DNA of 64,000 bases from Tetrapyrgos nigripes (lineage: Eukaryota > Basidiomycota > Agaricomycetes > Agaricales > Campanellaceae): the NCBI GenBank assembly GCA_013368315.1, contig JAACJM010000026.1, positions 1 through 64,000 of the forward strand, in the 5' to 3' direction. A program made the position numbers and the translations under genes. The first letter of the stretch is position 1. Every line of letters begins with the position of its first letter. The notes under the pieces are model-generated. The model had not been told where the DNA came from, searched no databases, and saw only the letters and a list, made by a program, of their open reading frames with translations. Positions 32,301 through 41,669 of this stretch are shown here, one piece after another.

Positions 32301-33118
32301 CCAGTTTATCCGAAAGCCTTTCGTCAAACACATCGGAATAGTCAGCTAAATATTCGGGAGCCTTTGGAGAAGATGGGGTTTCCGAATTTGAGGCTTTCGC
32401 ATGAACCTCAGCATCCGAAGTTAACCGGAGCGCCATTGGTTCAAGCTGATCCTGTTTGCAACAGCGAAGGAAAGCTGCTGCTCCGATGATGCTAATGCGG
32501 GTGTCGTCGACGGAAGATGCCATTTGCGAGATGGAAGGATAGGAATAGATGGGTTCGTACGGCCATGATGTTCTAGAACGAATGGGTGGCGTTACAGCCG
32601 GAAGCGGTTTGGAAACCGGAGAATCCGGGTCAGCCTCAGAAGGCGACACACAGGGTTCAGAGCTCGGGGTGACAGCAACCAGTTCGGGGTCACGGAAATT
32701 GATGTTTCCTTTTACCCAGTCAACCGACAGGTTGTAGCGGGAAAGGAAACTATATCCGAGGACGCCCTTACAAGTTGAGTCGAGATTAGTGACGTAGAAG
32801 TCAAGAGGAATTCGTTCCCCCTTCGGAAAGTAAACGGAAAGACGGCATACTTTATTCAGGGTGCAAGGTACGGAACCATCAAGTAAGCGTAGACGAACGG
32901 GAGGAATGGAAAGGGTAGGTAGGGAATGTTCGGAAACGTAAGTAGAGTCGATAAAACAATCTGAGGAACCAGAATCCAAAAGCGACGTAAACGAAACGGA
33001 AAGTTCGGGTGTAGTATATGAGGGAATAGAAAGTGGAATGACTAAGGATTTAATGGAAAGAGCGGCGGCGTTGAGAGTAACCTCCTGATTGGCACGATCC
33101 CAGTCAACGCAACTCCGA
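29365..33118 (-). pseudogene. gypsy II pol: protease, RT, RNase H, integrase, chromodomain
   Basis: In the sense direction the protease is at about 32980 (LDSGSSDCFIDSTYVSEH). The RT includes YPLPLISELLDTPRRAKIYT and the catalytic VIVYLDDVLIYSDN (about 31810). RNase H is at about 31390-31100 (VETDASDYAIAAILSL, VHDKELLAIFEAFRIWRHYL, VVTDHKNLEYF). The integrase has H-H-C-C (HHDHSLAGHFGQ...CTVCGRNK), SMDFIEQLPDSNG, TSDRGSEFVSHFFRS and SGYHPEADGQTERTNQTLEQ. The C-terminal chromodomain is ITEILDSKIDRRRQKCPLLY to LVQWSGYEGTDEEFSWLP. TGA stops occur near 33113 (DASA-stop-GRSC), 31600 (SKI-stop-TIL) and 31470 (RLT-stop-KAI), each at an expected Arg. From 31218 to 29365 the frame is open for 617 codons. 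Confidence 0.92.
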
Positions 33119-33221
33119 CCTCATGCCGAGGCATCAGAGTCGCTGACTATTTTGGGGACTGCGTGGAAGCAGTGCCAGTCACGGAAGTACTACCGGATGA
33201 GGTGTTTTCCGTGTTTGCGGC

Positions 33222-34685
33222 TCAGCCGCGAGCTTCATTCGCCGCCTTCCGTTTGTTACAGTCATCCGTCGCATGCTTCCCACCACAGAACATACAAAGA
33301 TTGTTCTTCTTGTGGCGGTCCCTTTCGTCCTGGGATAGCTTTCCGTCCTTTCCGAGCTTGTTAGCCCAGGGTTTCTTCTGACCGGAAGGGAACGAAGACG
33401 ACGCGGATGAATTAGAGTTGGAATTATAATTGGAATTGGAGGAATTGGAGGACTTTCCGGATTTCCCACCTTTACCAGAGTTTGAGGACTTTCCGGAGCC
33501 GGATCCGGAACTATTACCTCCCGAGCCTTTCCCCCCGGAATTCCCTTTTCCTCCGCTCCCTTCTTCCCGTTTCTTTTCAGCTTGGCGACGCCAGTAACGG
33601 GAATCGATTCGGAGAACCTGGGATTTGAGACGGGGAAGGTTCGTTTCCTCATAGACTAGGGCAAGGGCATCCTTGATTCGCGGAGCCAAACCCTTTCGGA
33701 AAAAGTGTCGCAAAGAATTCTCATCCCAAGCGACCTGCGAAGCAAGTTGTTGGAACTTGACGCAGTATTTCGTGGCCCGATCGGAATCCTTCATGAATAG
33801 GGCCTCCAATCGGTCCTCAGCATCTCCGACCTCATCGAAAACCCCAAAGTTATCCTTCAGCTCCTTGACGAAAATACCAAAGTCAAGGGTCCACGGAGCG
33901 GGTTCCTCGGGATCCGGGTTAAGGATTTCCGGTTCAAAGAATTCGAGTGCGGTGCCGGAGAGATAGGAAAGAGTGAAACTGATTTTTGCGGCATCAGTCG
34001 CGTATGCCTTTGGACGGTTCTGGAGATTGATCTGGATTTGGATCAGGAACGGACGGAGCTTCTTCAGATCCGACCCATCGAACACGTCGGGTTTCTTCAC
34101 TTCCGTCTTTTCACTGTGATCAGGTGTAACTTTTCCGATGATCTCGTTGAAGTTTTGGAGAGCAGTAATGAACTGCCTCCTTTCTTCGTCATCATCGCTG
34201 TTGCTGTCGGAACCGTCGGAACCACCATCTCCTGGAGGTCCATCATCCGGTGGTCCTCCACCACCGTCGTCAGATCCGCCTCCTCCACCATCCTGATGTT
34301 GTTCATTGTCATCCCCGTCATCTCCCTGACCATAACGCTGGCCCGCTGGGGGACCACGGCCGTCATCGGGATTGGCGGTTGTACGCGAGGGTCCTGCTCG
34401 AGAGGATCCTTGAGTTTGCTGTTGGACATATGAACGACTTTGGGTTTGTGTAAGGGTTCCGGAGTCTCCTGGCTCCGGGCCGTCCCAGCTATCGAGGAAT
34501 TCCTTAAACGGACTCGTGCGGGGTTTGGTTGGGCTCGGGTGCGCGAAAATGCTGCCGGAACGTCTATGTTGGCGAATTTGAACGTTACGGAAGAGGTTGG
34601 AATAATAAGCGTTTTTGAATGGAGTCACCGGAACCGTAAGGTTCGATGTCGGGGAAGGAGTTCGTGGTTGAGAACGTTGGGACAT
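33222..34685 (-). pseudogene. gypsy II gag
   Basis: The first true ATG is at 34685 (MSQRSQPRTPSPTSN), about 31 bp inside the 5' LTR edge. A Gly/Asp-rich stretch precedes the capsid-like core (VKKPDVFDGSDLKKLRPFLI, then ALEFFEPEILNPDPEEPAPW and LEALFMKDSDRATKYCVKFQ). A Gly/Ser-rich linker and a zinc knuckle CMFCGGKHATDDC (CX2CX3HX4C, one residue shorter than usual) follow. The frame stops at 33222. An apparent 1-nt shift there and a TGA near 33113 separate gag from pol, which in intact relatives are probably one frame. Confidence 0.85.
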
Positions 34686-34715
34686 TGTAGACAACAAGAG
34701 AGAAGTCTAAAATAC

Positions 34716-35479
34716 TGTTAAGTCCGGGTGGATCCTAGCGTTAGGAAACACGTCGGACCCGAGCGGAAGTCTTGTTGGAGTTTTTAGAAAAGGATGAAGA
34801 CGGACCCGGGCGGAACCAGTAGTCTCTGGAAATGAAGTATAGGGAAGACACGGAATGGAATCCGTTAAGATGGTACTTTGTTGTCTGAAGTCGGATGAAG
34901 TTAGGAGACCAGCTAATTCGATTTTAGACTTAAGCTATCTACTACAAAGTTGCTAGCTTAAGTACTACTTCGGAAACTATCGGAATGAATAGGAGTAAGA
35001 TAGGAAAGGTTCGGAAATGAAGGAAAAGCACATGGTGTTATTGGAGATGGATGGAGTACTGCGGAACGAAGTGGAAACGAAGTGGAAACGAAGTGGAAAC
35101 GAAGTGGAAACGAAGTGGAAACGAAGTGGAAACGAAGTGGAAACGAAGTGGAAACGAAGTGGAAACGAAGTGGAAACGAAGTGGAAACGAAGTGGAAACG
35201 AAGTGGAAACGAAGTGGAAACGAAGTGGAATGGATTGGAGATGAAGTGGAATAGCTTTGGAGATTAGATACGAGCTATCCGGTAGTTATCCGAAATGAAT
35301 CACGAGTTCCCGGATGGGATCTGTGTGTGGAGATTAATAGTGGAGCTCGGATATGAATCGGAAATGAATGATCGGAAAGTGTTTGGGATGAAAAGGAATG
35401 AAGTTCGAAATAAAAGGAAAAGAAGTTCAGAAAAGAATCGGATGCGATCGGAAAGATGTATAAAAGCATAGATATTACA
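34716..35479 (-). repeat. gypsy II 5' LTR, long form
   Basis: 764 bp, 132 bp longer than the 3' LTR because of extra 11-bp tandem units. It is followed by the TTCTG target duplication at 35480-35484. Confidence 0.95.
35071..35230 (+). repeat. 11-bp tandem repeat in the gypsy II 5' LTR
   Basis: About 15 units of GTGGAAACGAA, against about 3 in the other LTR. The LTR length difference (132 bp) is exactly 12 units. Open frames through it (KWKRSGNEVET) are not genes. Confidence 0.92.
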
Positions 35480-35484
35480 TTCTG

Positions 35485-36165
35485 GCTCCTCACACAACTC
35501 ATTGCTGTCTACAGCACAAAAGGCCAACACTATAAGGTACATACTTTGCAACTCTACTTATCTGCATCCACTCATCCACTACAACACCATCACTGAACTC
35601 TCAGATCTACAGAGACAACGAAGGAGTGGTCAAGGGTTGGTGGAACAGTTGCAGTTGAAACTGACCCACGAACACTGTATTCAAACACATACACAAACTC
35701 GCTGAAGACACAGGGCTACATTTCCACACCCGATACATCCACACTTCCCGTAACCCAGCAGACGACCCTTCCCGAGGTCGCTATGGACCAAAACACCTCC
35801 TCCTACCTCCAGTCCCCATCCCAGATGAGCTCCAACAATTCATTGTCAATTTCGACGCTCCACTCACCAAGGAGGAATGACATTCCAAGCATCTTCCTAC
35901 GTCCTCTACTAGCACACCTGAGAGCACTCGACGAGAACGTACTCCCAGACAACCAGATCTCCAACAATACTGGGAGTTCGAAGCAGAACAACTCGCCTTT
36001 GCTACCTCCTCCTGGTCCGAGTGATCACCCTCATGGCAAAGTACACTGGCCTTCTCCCTTCCTAACACTCCTCCCACCCATTCCAAACCATGCCCATATC
36101 CAACACATCTCCCCCTATTACCATCTGCACTATGCCCTCACTGTCCTGCATGAGACCGTCTAATG
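35485..36165 (+). pseudogene. Ngaro RNase H and C-terminal part 3
   Basis: RNase H continues after the gypsy II insertion (WLLTQLIAVYSTKGQHYKVH), then RDNEGVVKGWWNS, then TRYIHTSRNPADDPSRGRYG (about 35730-35790), the usual end of DIRS-order RNase H. Frameshifts and stops are present. The linker to the recombinase is Pro/Ser-rich. Confidence 0.75.
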
Positions 36166-37212
36166 CTTTGGAGACCGACTGTCCAGAGAGTTTTCCGAGA
36201 CGGACAGAACCAGCTCATCAACATCTCTGACAATGACATCATCTGAATCCAACAAGTGACAGTTTGGGCATATGGAGATAGAACCCTGGTCTCTTATGCT
36301 GCCGGACTGCTAGTGTTCCATGTTTTCTGTGATCAACAAGAGATGTCAGAAGAAAAGTGCACACCTGCCAGCCCCAACATAATCACTCTGTGGTTGTCCA
36401 CCATAGCAGGAACCTACTCCAGCGCCACCATCAAGAACTACCTTTACGGTGTACGTGCATGGCATATAATCCATGGAATCAGTTGGCAGATAGATGAAGC
36501 AGGAACAGACGCTTTGCTCCAAGCTGTGACACGGTTAGCCCCAGAGTCATCGAAGAGGAAGAAAAGGCTCCCATACACTATTTCCTTCATAACTACCTTA
36601 CTGGAAGACCTCAACCCCAACAAACCCCTTGACACGGCTGTAGCAGGTTGCCTAACAACCACCTTCTATGGCAGAGCACGTCTGGGTGAATTCACGGTTC
36701 CCAGACTCACAGATTTCAACCCCCTTGACTTCATCACCAGGTCAGACATACACATCGGACAAGACTGAAACGGATACGAGGCCACCATATTCCGTCTGCC
36801 TAAGACAAAGTCATCTCCCACCCACGGGGAAGATGTCTTCTGGGCCAAACAGAATGGACCAACCAATCCAGACCTTCATCTACAGAACCATTTCCATGTG
36901 AATGACCCTCCACCTAACCAACACCTCTTCGCATATCGTCTCAACAACAACTCACTCAAACCACTTACCAAGCAGTGGTTTTTGGACCACATCAACGCCG
37001 CCACAAAGACCAAAGGAGTAGATCTGCTCCAAGGGCATGACATTCACATCAGATCAGTCTTAGAATACCTCTTACGAGGCATGCCTTTTGACACAGTCAA
37101 AGTAGCATTCAGGTGGAAATCAGACACCTTTCTCATCTACCTTTGCAAACACACAGAAATCATGGCACCCTATATGCACTTAATAAGATACACGTTACCA
37201 TCCGTTCGTTAA
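36166..37212 (+). pseudogene. Ngaro tyrosine recombinase with R-to-H change in HxxR
   Basis: The N-terminal SAM-like domain reads TLVSYAAGLLVFHVFCD and SSATIKNYLYGVRAWHIIHG. The catalytic domain has the first Arg in TTFYGRARLGEFTVPRL. The HxxR box reads GHDIHIRSVLEYLLRG (about 37040-37080), where DIRS-order enzymes have HGIRIG, so the catalytic Arg is His (CAC, a CpG-to-CpA change). The downstream FRWKSDTFLIYLCKH still has the Trp and the nucleophile Tyr. TGA stops near 36244 and at 36766-36768 (GQD-stop-NGYEAT) sit at expected Arg codons. This enzyme integrates circular DNA copies in the family; this copy is inactive. Confidence 0.85.
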
Positions 37213-37366
37213 TACTAAACAATATCCTTCACATCCGCATATAAATACAACTACAACATTTCTCTCTACCTAATTTCCTCTCATTACCTAAAGCATTGGA
37301 TTAAGGTTGTTTTATTGGGTATCCACAGTGCTGGATGCGTCGCTCACTCCTTCAAATTTGGGAATT

Positions 37367-37537
37367 GCAGCCAACCGTGAATACCTTTAGGGAGTCTCAT
37401 TGGGGCCCAAGGCCTCAAGGCCTTAGCCCATACTCTAACAAAAACCAACCTAAGAAACAGTAAGATCATTAGCATTTTGAGTAGAGTGCAATACTCTCAC
37501 TATTCTCGATGAAAGCATTAGAGTGCATTCCGAAGAT
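37367..37537 (+). repeat. Ngaro repeat B1
   Basis: A 171-bp repeat from GCAGCCAACCGTGAATACC to CATTCCGAAGAT. It contains the hairpin AAGGCCTCAAGGCCTT. It directly abuts A2. Confidence 0.9.
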
Positions 37538-37708
37538 TAGTGATCTGATGTATTCTTGAAGAGGATTGAGACAGATCGAGGTCTTTGGACGCATGTGATG
37601 CGGTACCTTCCTCTTTGGTCAGTACCGCCAGCACAGTCCGAAGACCCTCCGAGTCTGAGCTGGCACTGCACCATTAGAATCCTCAATCCTCTCGTCGTTC
37701 TTTTCACC
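37538..37708 (+). repeat. Ngaro repeat A2
   Basis: A 171-bp copy of A1. In an intact element it would be followed closely by B2. Here about 7 kb of nested insertions separate them. Confidence 0.9.
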
Positions 37709-37889
37709 CACCCACCACTCCCAAAATCACACTCAAAGTGTCAAACATAATAACCAAATCAATCATATTAGAGAGCTTGCGCAGAGCCACCTGCAGCCAC
37801 ATGTGGCTTAGTAAGCGTGTGCGTGTGGTTGGCTGGCTCATTGTGTGCGCTAGCCAACTGTTAGCGAAACACGTGTTTCTCCTTCCAAC

Positions 37890-39230
37890 ATGCCACATAA
37901 TCGTAAGAAATCAAACCCAAACCCTCCAGCCACATCCCCTGTGCCCGCTCGCCACTCTCAGCGTCTCAAATCACGATGTTCTCCTAGCAAACAGCCCCAG
38001 TCTCCGAATGAAGATTCTCCAGAACCCGCTCGGGACTGCGAGGATGGTGATATTCCTGAGGATGATGCTTCAGATGCAGAGACAGCAGATAAAGAGGATG
38101 CTGATGGCTCTGTCTCATCTGAGCAGGATGGTACATCTGACATGTCAACCGGTGACAAAGATACATCTGGTGATGACAATGACAATCCCAAGTGTGAAGA
38201 GAACAATGAGACAGATGGACGACAGGCCTGAAATGCTCGGTCCCCCAATTGGCAGCCATGGCAGGACTGTTACCTCGTACAAATGGTCGACAAATTGCGT
38301 CCTTTTGAAGCTAGCTGGACCGAGACTATCAATGCATGGGAGGAGCTCTCTTGCACGTTATTGAAGGAGAGCACTGAAGCGAACGAGAATAGACCAATTG
38401 ATCGCACTGGAACGGCATGCTGGGCAAGGTTTAATTTGCTGGTCAAGTTCCATGAGGTGAGTTACTCATTGTTACAGTATCAATGCTTCGTTATAATCAT
38501 TCCGTTTAGCAAGACCAGACGCGCTCAAAGCAGAAGACTGGGACCAACGAAGAAGTGAATGAACATATCCGTGTATGCCTATCTTGTACCTCACTTGTCC
38601 CATTTCTGTATTGATATGCTCTTTAGCTTCTTGATGATTTGGTTGAGCAAGTACATGCTGACAGGCTTGAGGGCAAGAAGGCTATGTCAGAGAGCCAGAA
38701 GAAGGCTGACGCAGAGAAAAAGGCTGGTTTAGAGATACGGGATGCTGCTATGAGAGGTATGGTTCCACAAGAGAACCTTACTGATATCACTGGTGACGAT
38801 GCACCCATTCACGAACGCCAAGGCCAGTGCAAATGACCACGGTGCGTCAGTATAATGTATACCTGGTTCAATGTCTCACTTATCATTCTCTAGCTCATCG
38901 TCTGATACTTCTGCAAAGGAAAATGATTCCCCAAAGAAAAAGGGCCGGCAGTCAAAGGTCACTGAAGCTCTGTCTCAGTGGAATGCAGCTGATGAGGAGC
39001 GTCTCAAGGAGGCATGGGAGAGAGAGCAGCAGCGTCACGAAGAGACCCTCCAAGCTCAGAACATGATGATTGACACTTTGAAGGATCTAAATCAGGGCCT
39101 CAAGGAGATGCGTCAGGAGAGTCGCGAGGCACGGATAAAGGACATTGAGGCTCAAGGCCAGCAGGGTCAGTTACTTTCCTCTCTTGCTACAATTATTGCA
39201 TCAACTACTGCCAATCCGACTACTCAGTAA
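37890..39230 (+). pseudogene. Harbinger partner protein with Myb/SANT-like domain
   Basis: The frame starts at 37890 (MPHNRKKSNPNPPATSPVPA) with an acidic Ser-rich N-terminus. A TGA at 38229-38231 follows (DGRQA-stop-NARSPN, expected Arg). A trihelix/Myb-like segment comes next: NWQPWQDCYLVQMVDKLRPF, INAWEELSCTLLK and CWARFNLLVKFHE. A GT-AG intron begins at about 38457. Later exons encode a Lys/Glu-rich helix (KKADAEKKAGLEIRDAAMRG) and a C-terminal coiled coil (WNAADEERLKEAWEREQQRH) ending at 39230. In the family this protein binds DNA and helps import the transposase. Only the TGA appears to break the gene; a non-annotated intron could also remove it. Confidence 0.7.
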
Positions 39231-39330
39231 ATCATTCTCGAACTTTTTCATGCAGAAAGTCTACGATACTAATCATTTTTGTGTATACCATATACTACTT
39301 ACTATTTGTACTGTAGATAGTTCTCTATTA

Positions 39331-40555
39331 CTAGTCATCATCGTCTAATGGCTCAGTCTCGGTCTCGTCGTCGCCTAGCTCTCCCCATGGTGAAGTTAAG
39401 CACCAAGAATCCAAGTCTTTGTCATCAATTGGTTCGCCCTGGAAATACTCGGATAGAGTCGGAGGTGTGCAGTCAAAGTACTGTGGAATCTGTGGTCGGT
39501 GAAGAATGGTATGGCAGTTGCACAGAAGCAGACCAATGAGATAGAAGAGGCCAACAGGTTGCAAAAGCACCTTTTGGTTGGAAGAAAAATTGAAGAAAGG
39601 AAACAGGGCATTTGCCTCTTTGAAAGTCCATTCAACAGTCTCTCGCACTTTGCTCATGGTACTGTTAAACTTCCTCTGCCCATGATCCAATGAAAGCCCT
39701 TTGTATGGTGCAAGGACATGCCCCGTGATAGCATATGCAGGATCCCCATAGATAAAAAGGCATCTTCCATCTGGTGCCCAAAAATGTTTCCAGAGGATCA
39801 CTTCAAGGCCACTGTGTTTAAACACAGTTGCATCATGTCTTCTACCCTCTACTGGACCGTATACATGAATAACAAGACCATCTGGGGCAGTAACAACGTG
39901 GTACTTCAGGCAGTGTTTCCGTTTCCATCCGTTGTAAACAATCTGTTGGTTTTGTGACGGTCGAGCTGTATCCTCCAAAGTACCATCTATGAATCCTACA
40001 ACACAGTCTAGTGGGCAGCCTTTGTTTTTGACAATCTGAGCATATTCGTCGAGTTTGGAAGGAGTCAGACGGCGCGGGTCGAATCGTAACAAGTGTTTCC
40101 ATCGGTCATAGAGACACAGTGCGGTGAGTCGAGTAATCCTGGAGAACCGGGTCCGCTCCCAGCCTATTTGCATTTCAATGTCACACAGACACCCTGGGAA
40201 GACCAGCCAATGCAGAAGCATGCATAATGCGGTCGTCAAGTCCTCCTTATTGCGTGATATGGGGCAAACTATCTCAACTGGCAACTCAAGAGCTTTCACG
40301 AGTTCCTGGACCTCTTTCTGAGTAAACCTGTTGAAAATGAGTGAGAAATTGTTCTAAGGGATATAGATGTATAGCGCACCGGAACTGCTCTAGCCAGACG
40401 GAGTCTTCCCAGCTGAAAATATTCGCTCGGCCTCCCGGTCGTGTTCTCGCTGCTTTCTCAACACCCTTCGCAAATTCTTCATTGTCCATGGCCTGAAGTA
40501 GGTTACTGATAAAGCTTTGAAACGATATGCGCTGCTCGAGGATCGCTGACTCCAT
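39331..40555 (-). CDS. Harbinger DDE transposase
   Basis: Two exons (40555-40380 and 40327-39331, intron of 52 nt, GT-AG) join to 390 residues. The DDE nuclease has its first Asp in VVGFIDGTLEDTARP, second in FIYGDPAYAITGHV and Glu in STMSKVRETVEWTFKEANAL, so the triad appears complete. The N-terminus (MESAILEQRISFQSFISNLL) is helical. The C-terminus is acidic (DDDD). No stop or frameshift is seen, so this is the best-preserved transposase in the window. It is convergent with the partner gene, with about 100 bp between their ends. Confidence 0.88.
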
Positions 40556-40973
40556 TCTGAGGTGATAGGAAGCATAAACAATGATATATTGGCGAAAACA
40601 TGTGTGGTTGGCTAGCGCACACGCCAACCACACGCACACGCTTACTAAGCCACACGTGGCTGCAGGTGGCTCTGCGCAAGCTCTCTATTACAGTCATCAA
40701 CCGGCCAATGGCACACTTTTTCACGATGAGACCCATGTAAAATAAATTACAAAAATGAGTAGTACTTACTGATTGTATGTATAAATGCTCCTTCTTGACG
40801 AAGCTTTAGATTTTTCTGTCAAGAGGAAGGGTGTTCATTGTCGCCGTCGTTGACATTGAGCATTTTGGCACAAAACCACGCGAGCAGATCAGTCACATCA
40901 CGGACTTACATAATCATACACTGCCCCAAGCGACGCGTTTTTTTAATTAACAACCATCGCGCGTCGTGTCTCA

Positions 40974-41566
40974 ATGGCCTCAGAACCTACCCAAGACCCT
41001 CGGATTGGCATTTTTCGTGATGTCATTGACATGTCAATCACAGAGACTCCTCAAAAAGCTCGAAAAGCTCCTACCATCAGTCCACCGCTTTCCCTTACAC
41101 TCTATGATGACCCTGACTCTGCTGCCCTCATCACCAGTCCTGAGTCCGAGTCAGGAGGCACTATGATGTCGGAAAAGAGACTTAATGTTGACCCTGAGTA
41201 TGCAGATATTACATACATCAGATGCTTGCTCATACGTGTTCCAGTGTCTTGTGTCATCTTCCAGCATGGAAGATCCAAAAGCTTATAGACGAAGCTTGGA
41301 CATTGGGGTTCCAAAAAGGTGTGTACATGTATCAGCTCATTCTACTAAAATGTTTTGATGTATTTCTAGCTCAGGATCAGGTCGTTGAGCTAAAGGAAAA
41401 GTTAGAAGGAGCTGATGAGAAGAACAGAGATTTGCAGATGAAGCTAGAAGAGGAGCAGAAGCATAGTCAGGGACTGCATACATTGGTGGAGAATCTGTGT
41501 GATTCCCAATTGTCAGAGGCAAACTTCAATCTTTATCATACAAAAGAACGCGTTAAGGAGCTGTGA
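40974..41566 (+). CDS. coiled-coil protein carried by the pogo element
   Basis: The start is ATG at 40974 (MASEPTQDPRIGIFRDVIDM), followed by a Pro/Ser-rich N-terminus. A later segment (WKIQKLIDEAWTLGFQK) is joined through a GT-AG intron (about 41320-41370) to a coiled coil (QDQVVELKEKLEGADEKNRD, then MKLEEEQKHSQGLHTLVENL) ending at 41566. The first splice junction near 41190-41275 is not resolved by frame. The gene is convergent with the transposase, ending 103 bp away. It resembles no pogo protein I know. The coiled coil could partner with the coiled coil at the transposase C-terminus, which is inference. Confidence 0.55.
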
Positions 41567-41669
41567 AAGACTGCAAATTGCAACTCGCTGGCAGGCTATA
41601 AAAGATTGAAACCTTATTTCGGCATGGAAGGTCCATATGATCAATAGAACAGTGTATTAAATTAGAACT

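Larger units (their letters stand above)
27197..35479 (-). mobile_element. gypsy II: full-length Ty3/gypsy element with antisense gene
   Basis: The element is 8,283 bp, inserted with TTCTG target duplications (27192-27196 and 35480-35484). The gag-pol sense strand is minus, so the 5' LTR is at 34716-35479 and the 3' LTR at 27197-27828. The LTRs differ by a few transitions plus 132 bp of an 11-bp tandem repeat. The order in the sense direction is gag, protease, RT, RNase H, integrase, chromodomain, then an oppositely oriented spliced gene, polypurine tract and 3' LTR. It interrupts the RNase H domain of the Ngaro element. Confidence 0.95.
37770..40686. mobile_element. PIF/Harbinger transposon
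   Basis: The element is 2,917 bp with inverted termini (AGAGAGCTTGCGCAGAGCC and its reverse complement) matching over about 64 bp with one difference. It is flanked by ATT on both sides (37767-37769 and 40687-40689). It carries two convergent genes, as is usual for Harbinger: a DDE transposase on the minus strand and a Myb/SANT-like partner on the plus strand. It lies in the A2-B2 gap of the Ngaro element. Confidence 0.92.

Noticed and set aside
33673..34721. Plus-strand frames opposite gypsy II gag
   Set aside because: Antisense shadows without domain or start context; gag on the minus strand explains the sequence.
35017..35267. Overlapping frames with KWKRSGNEVET repeats
   Set aside because: Products of the 11-bp LTR tandem repeat.
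37369..37708. A solo LTR made of B1 plus A2
   Set aside because: The two halves recur separately (A at 15886, B at 44753) on opposite sides of the element, so this is a split direct repeat and not an LTR. There is no TG...CA end pair and no 5-bp duplication.
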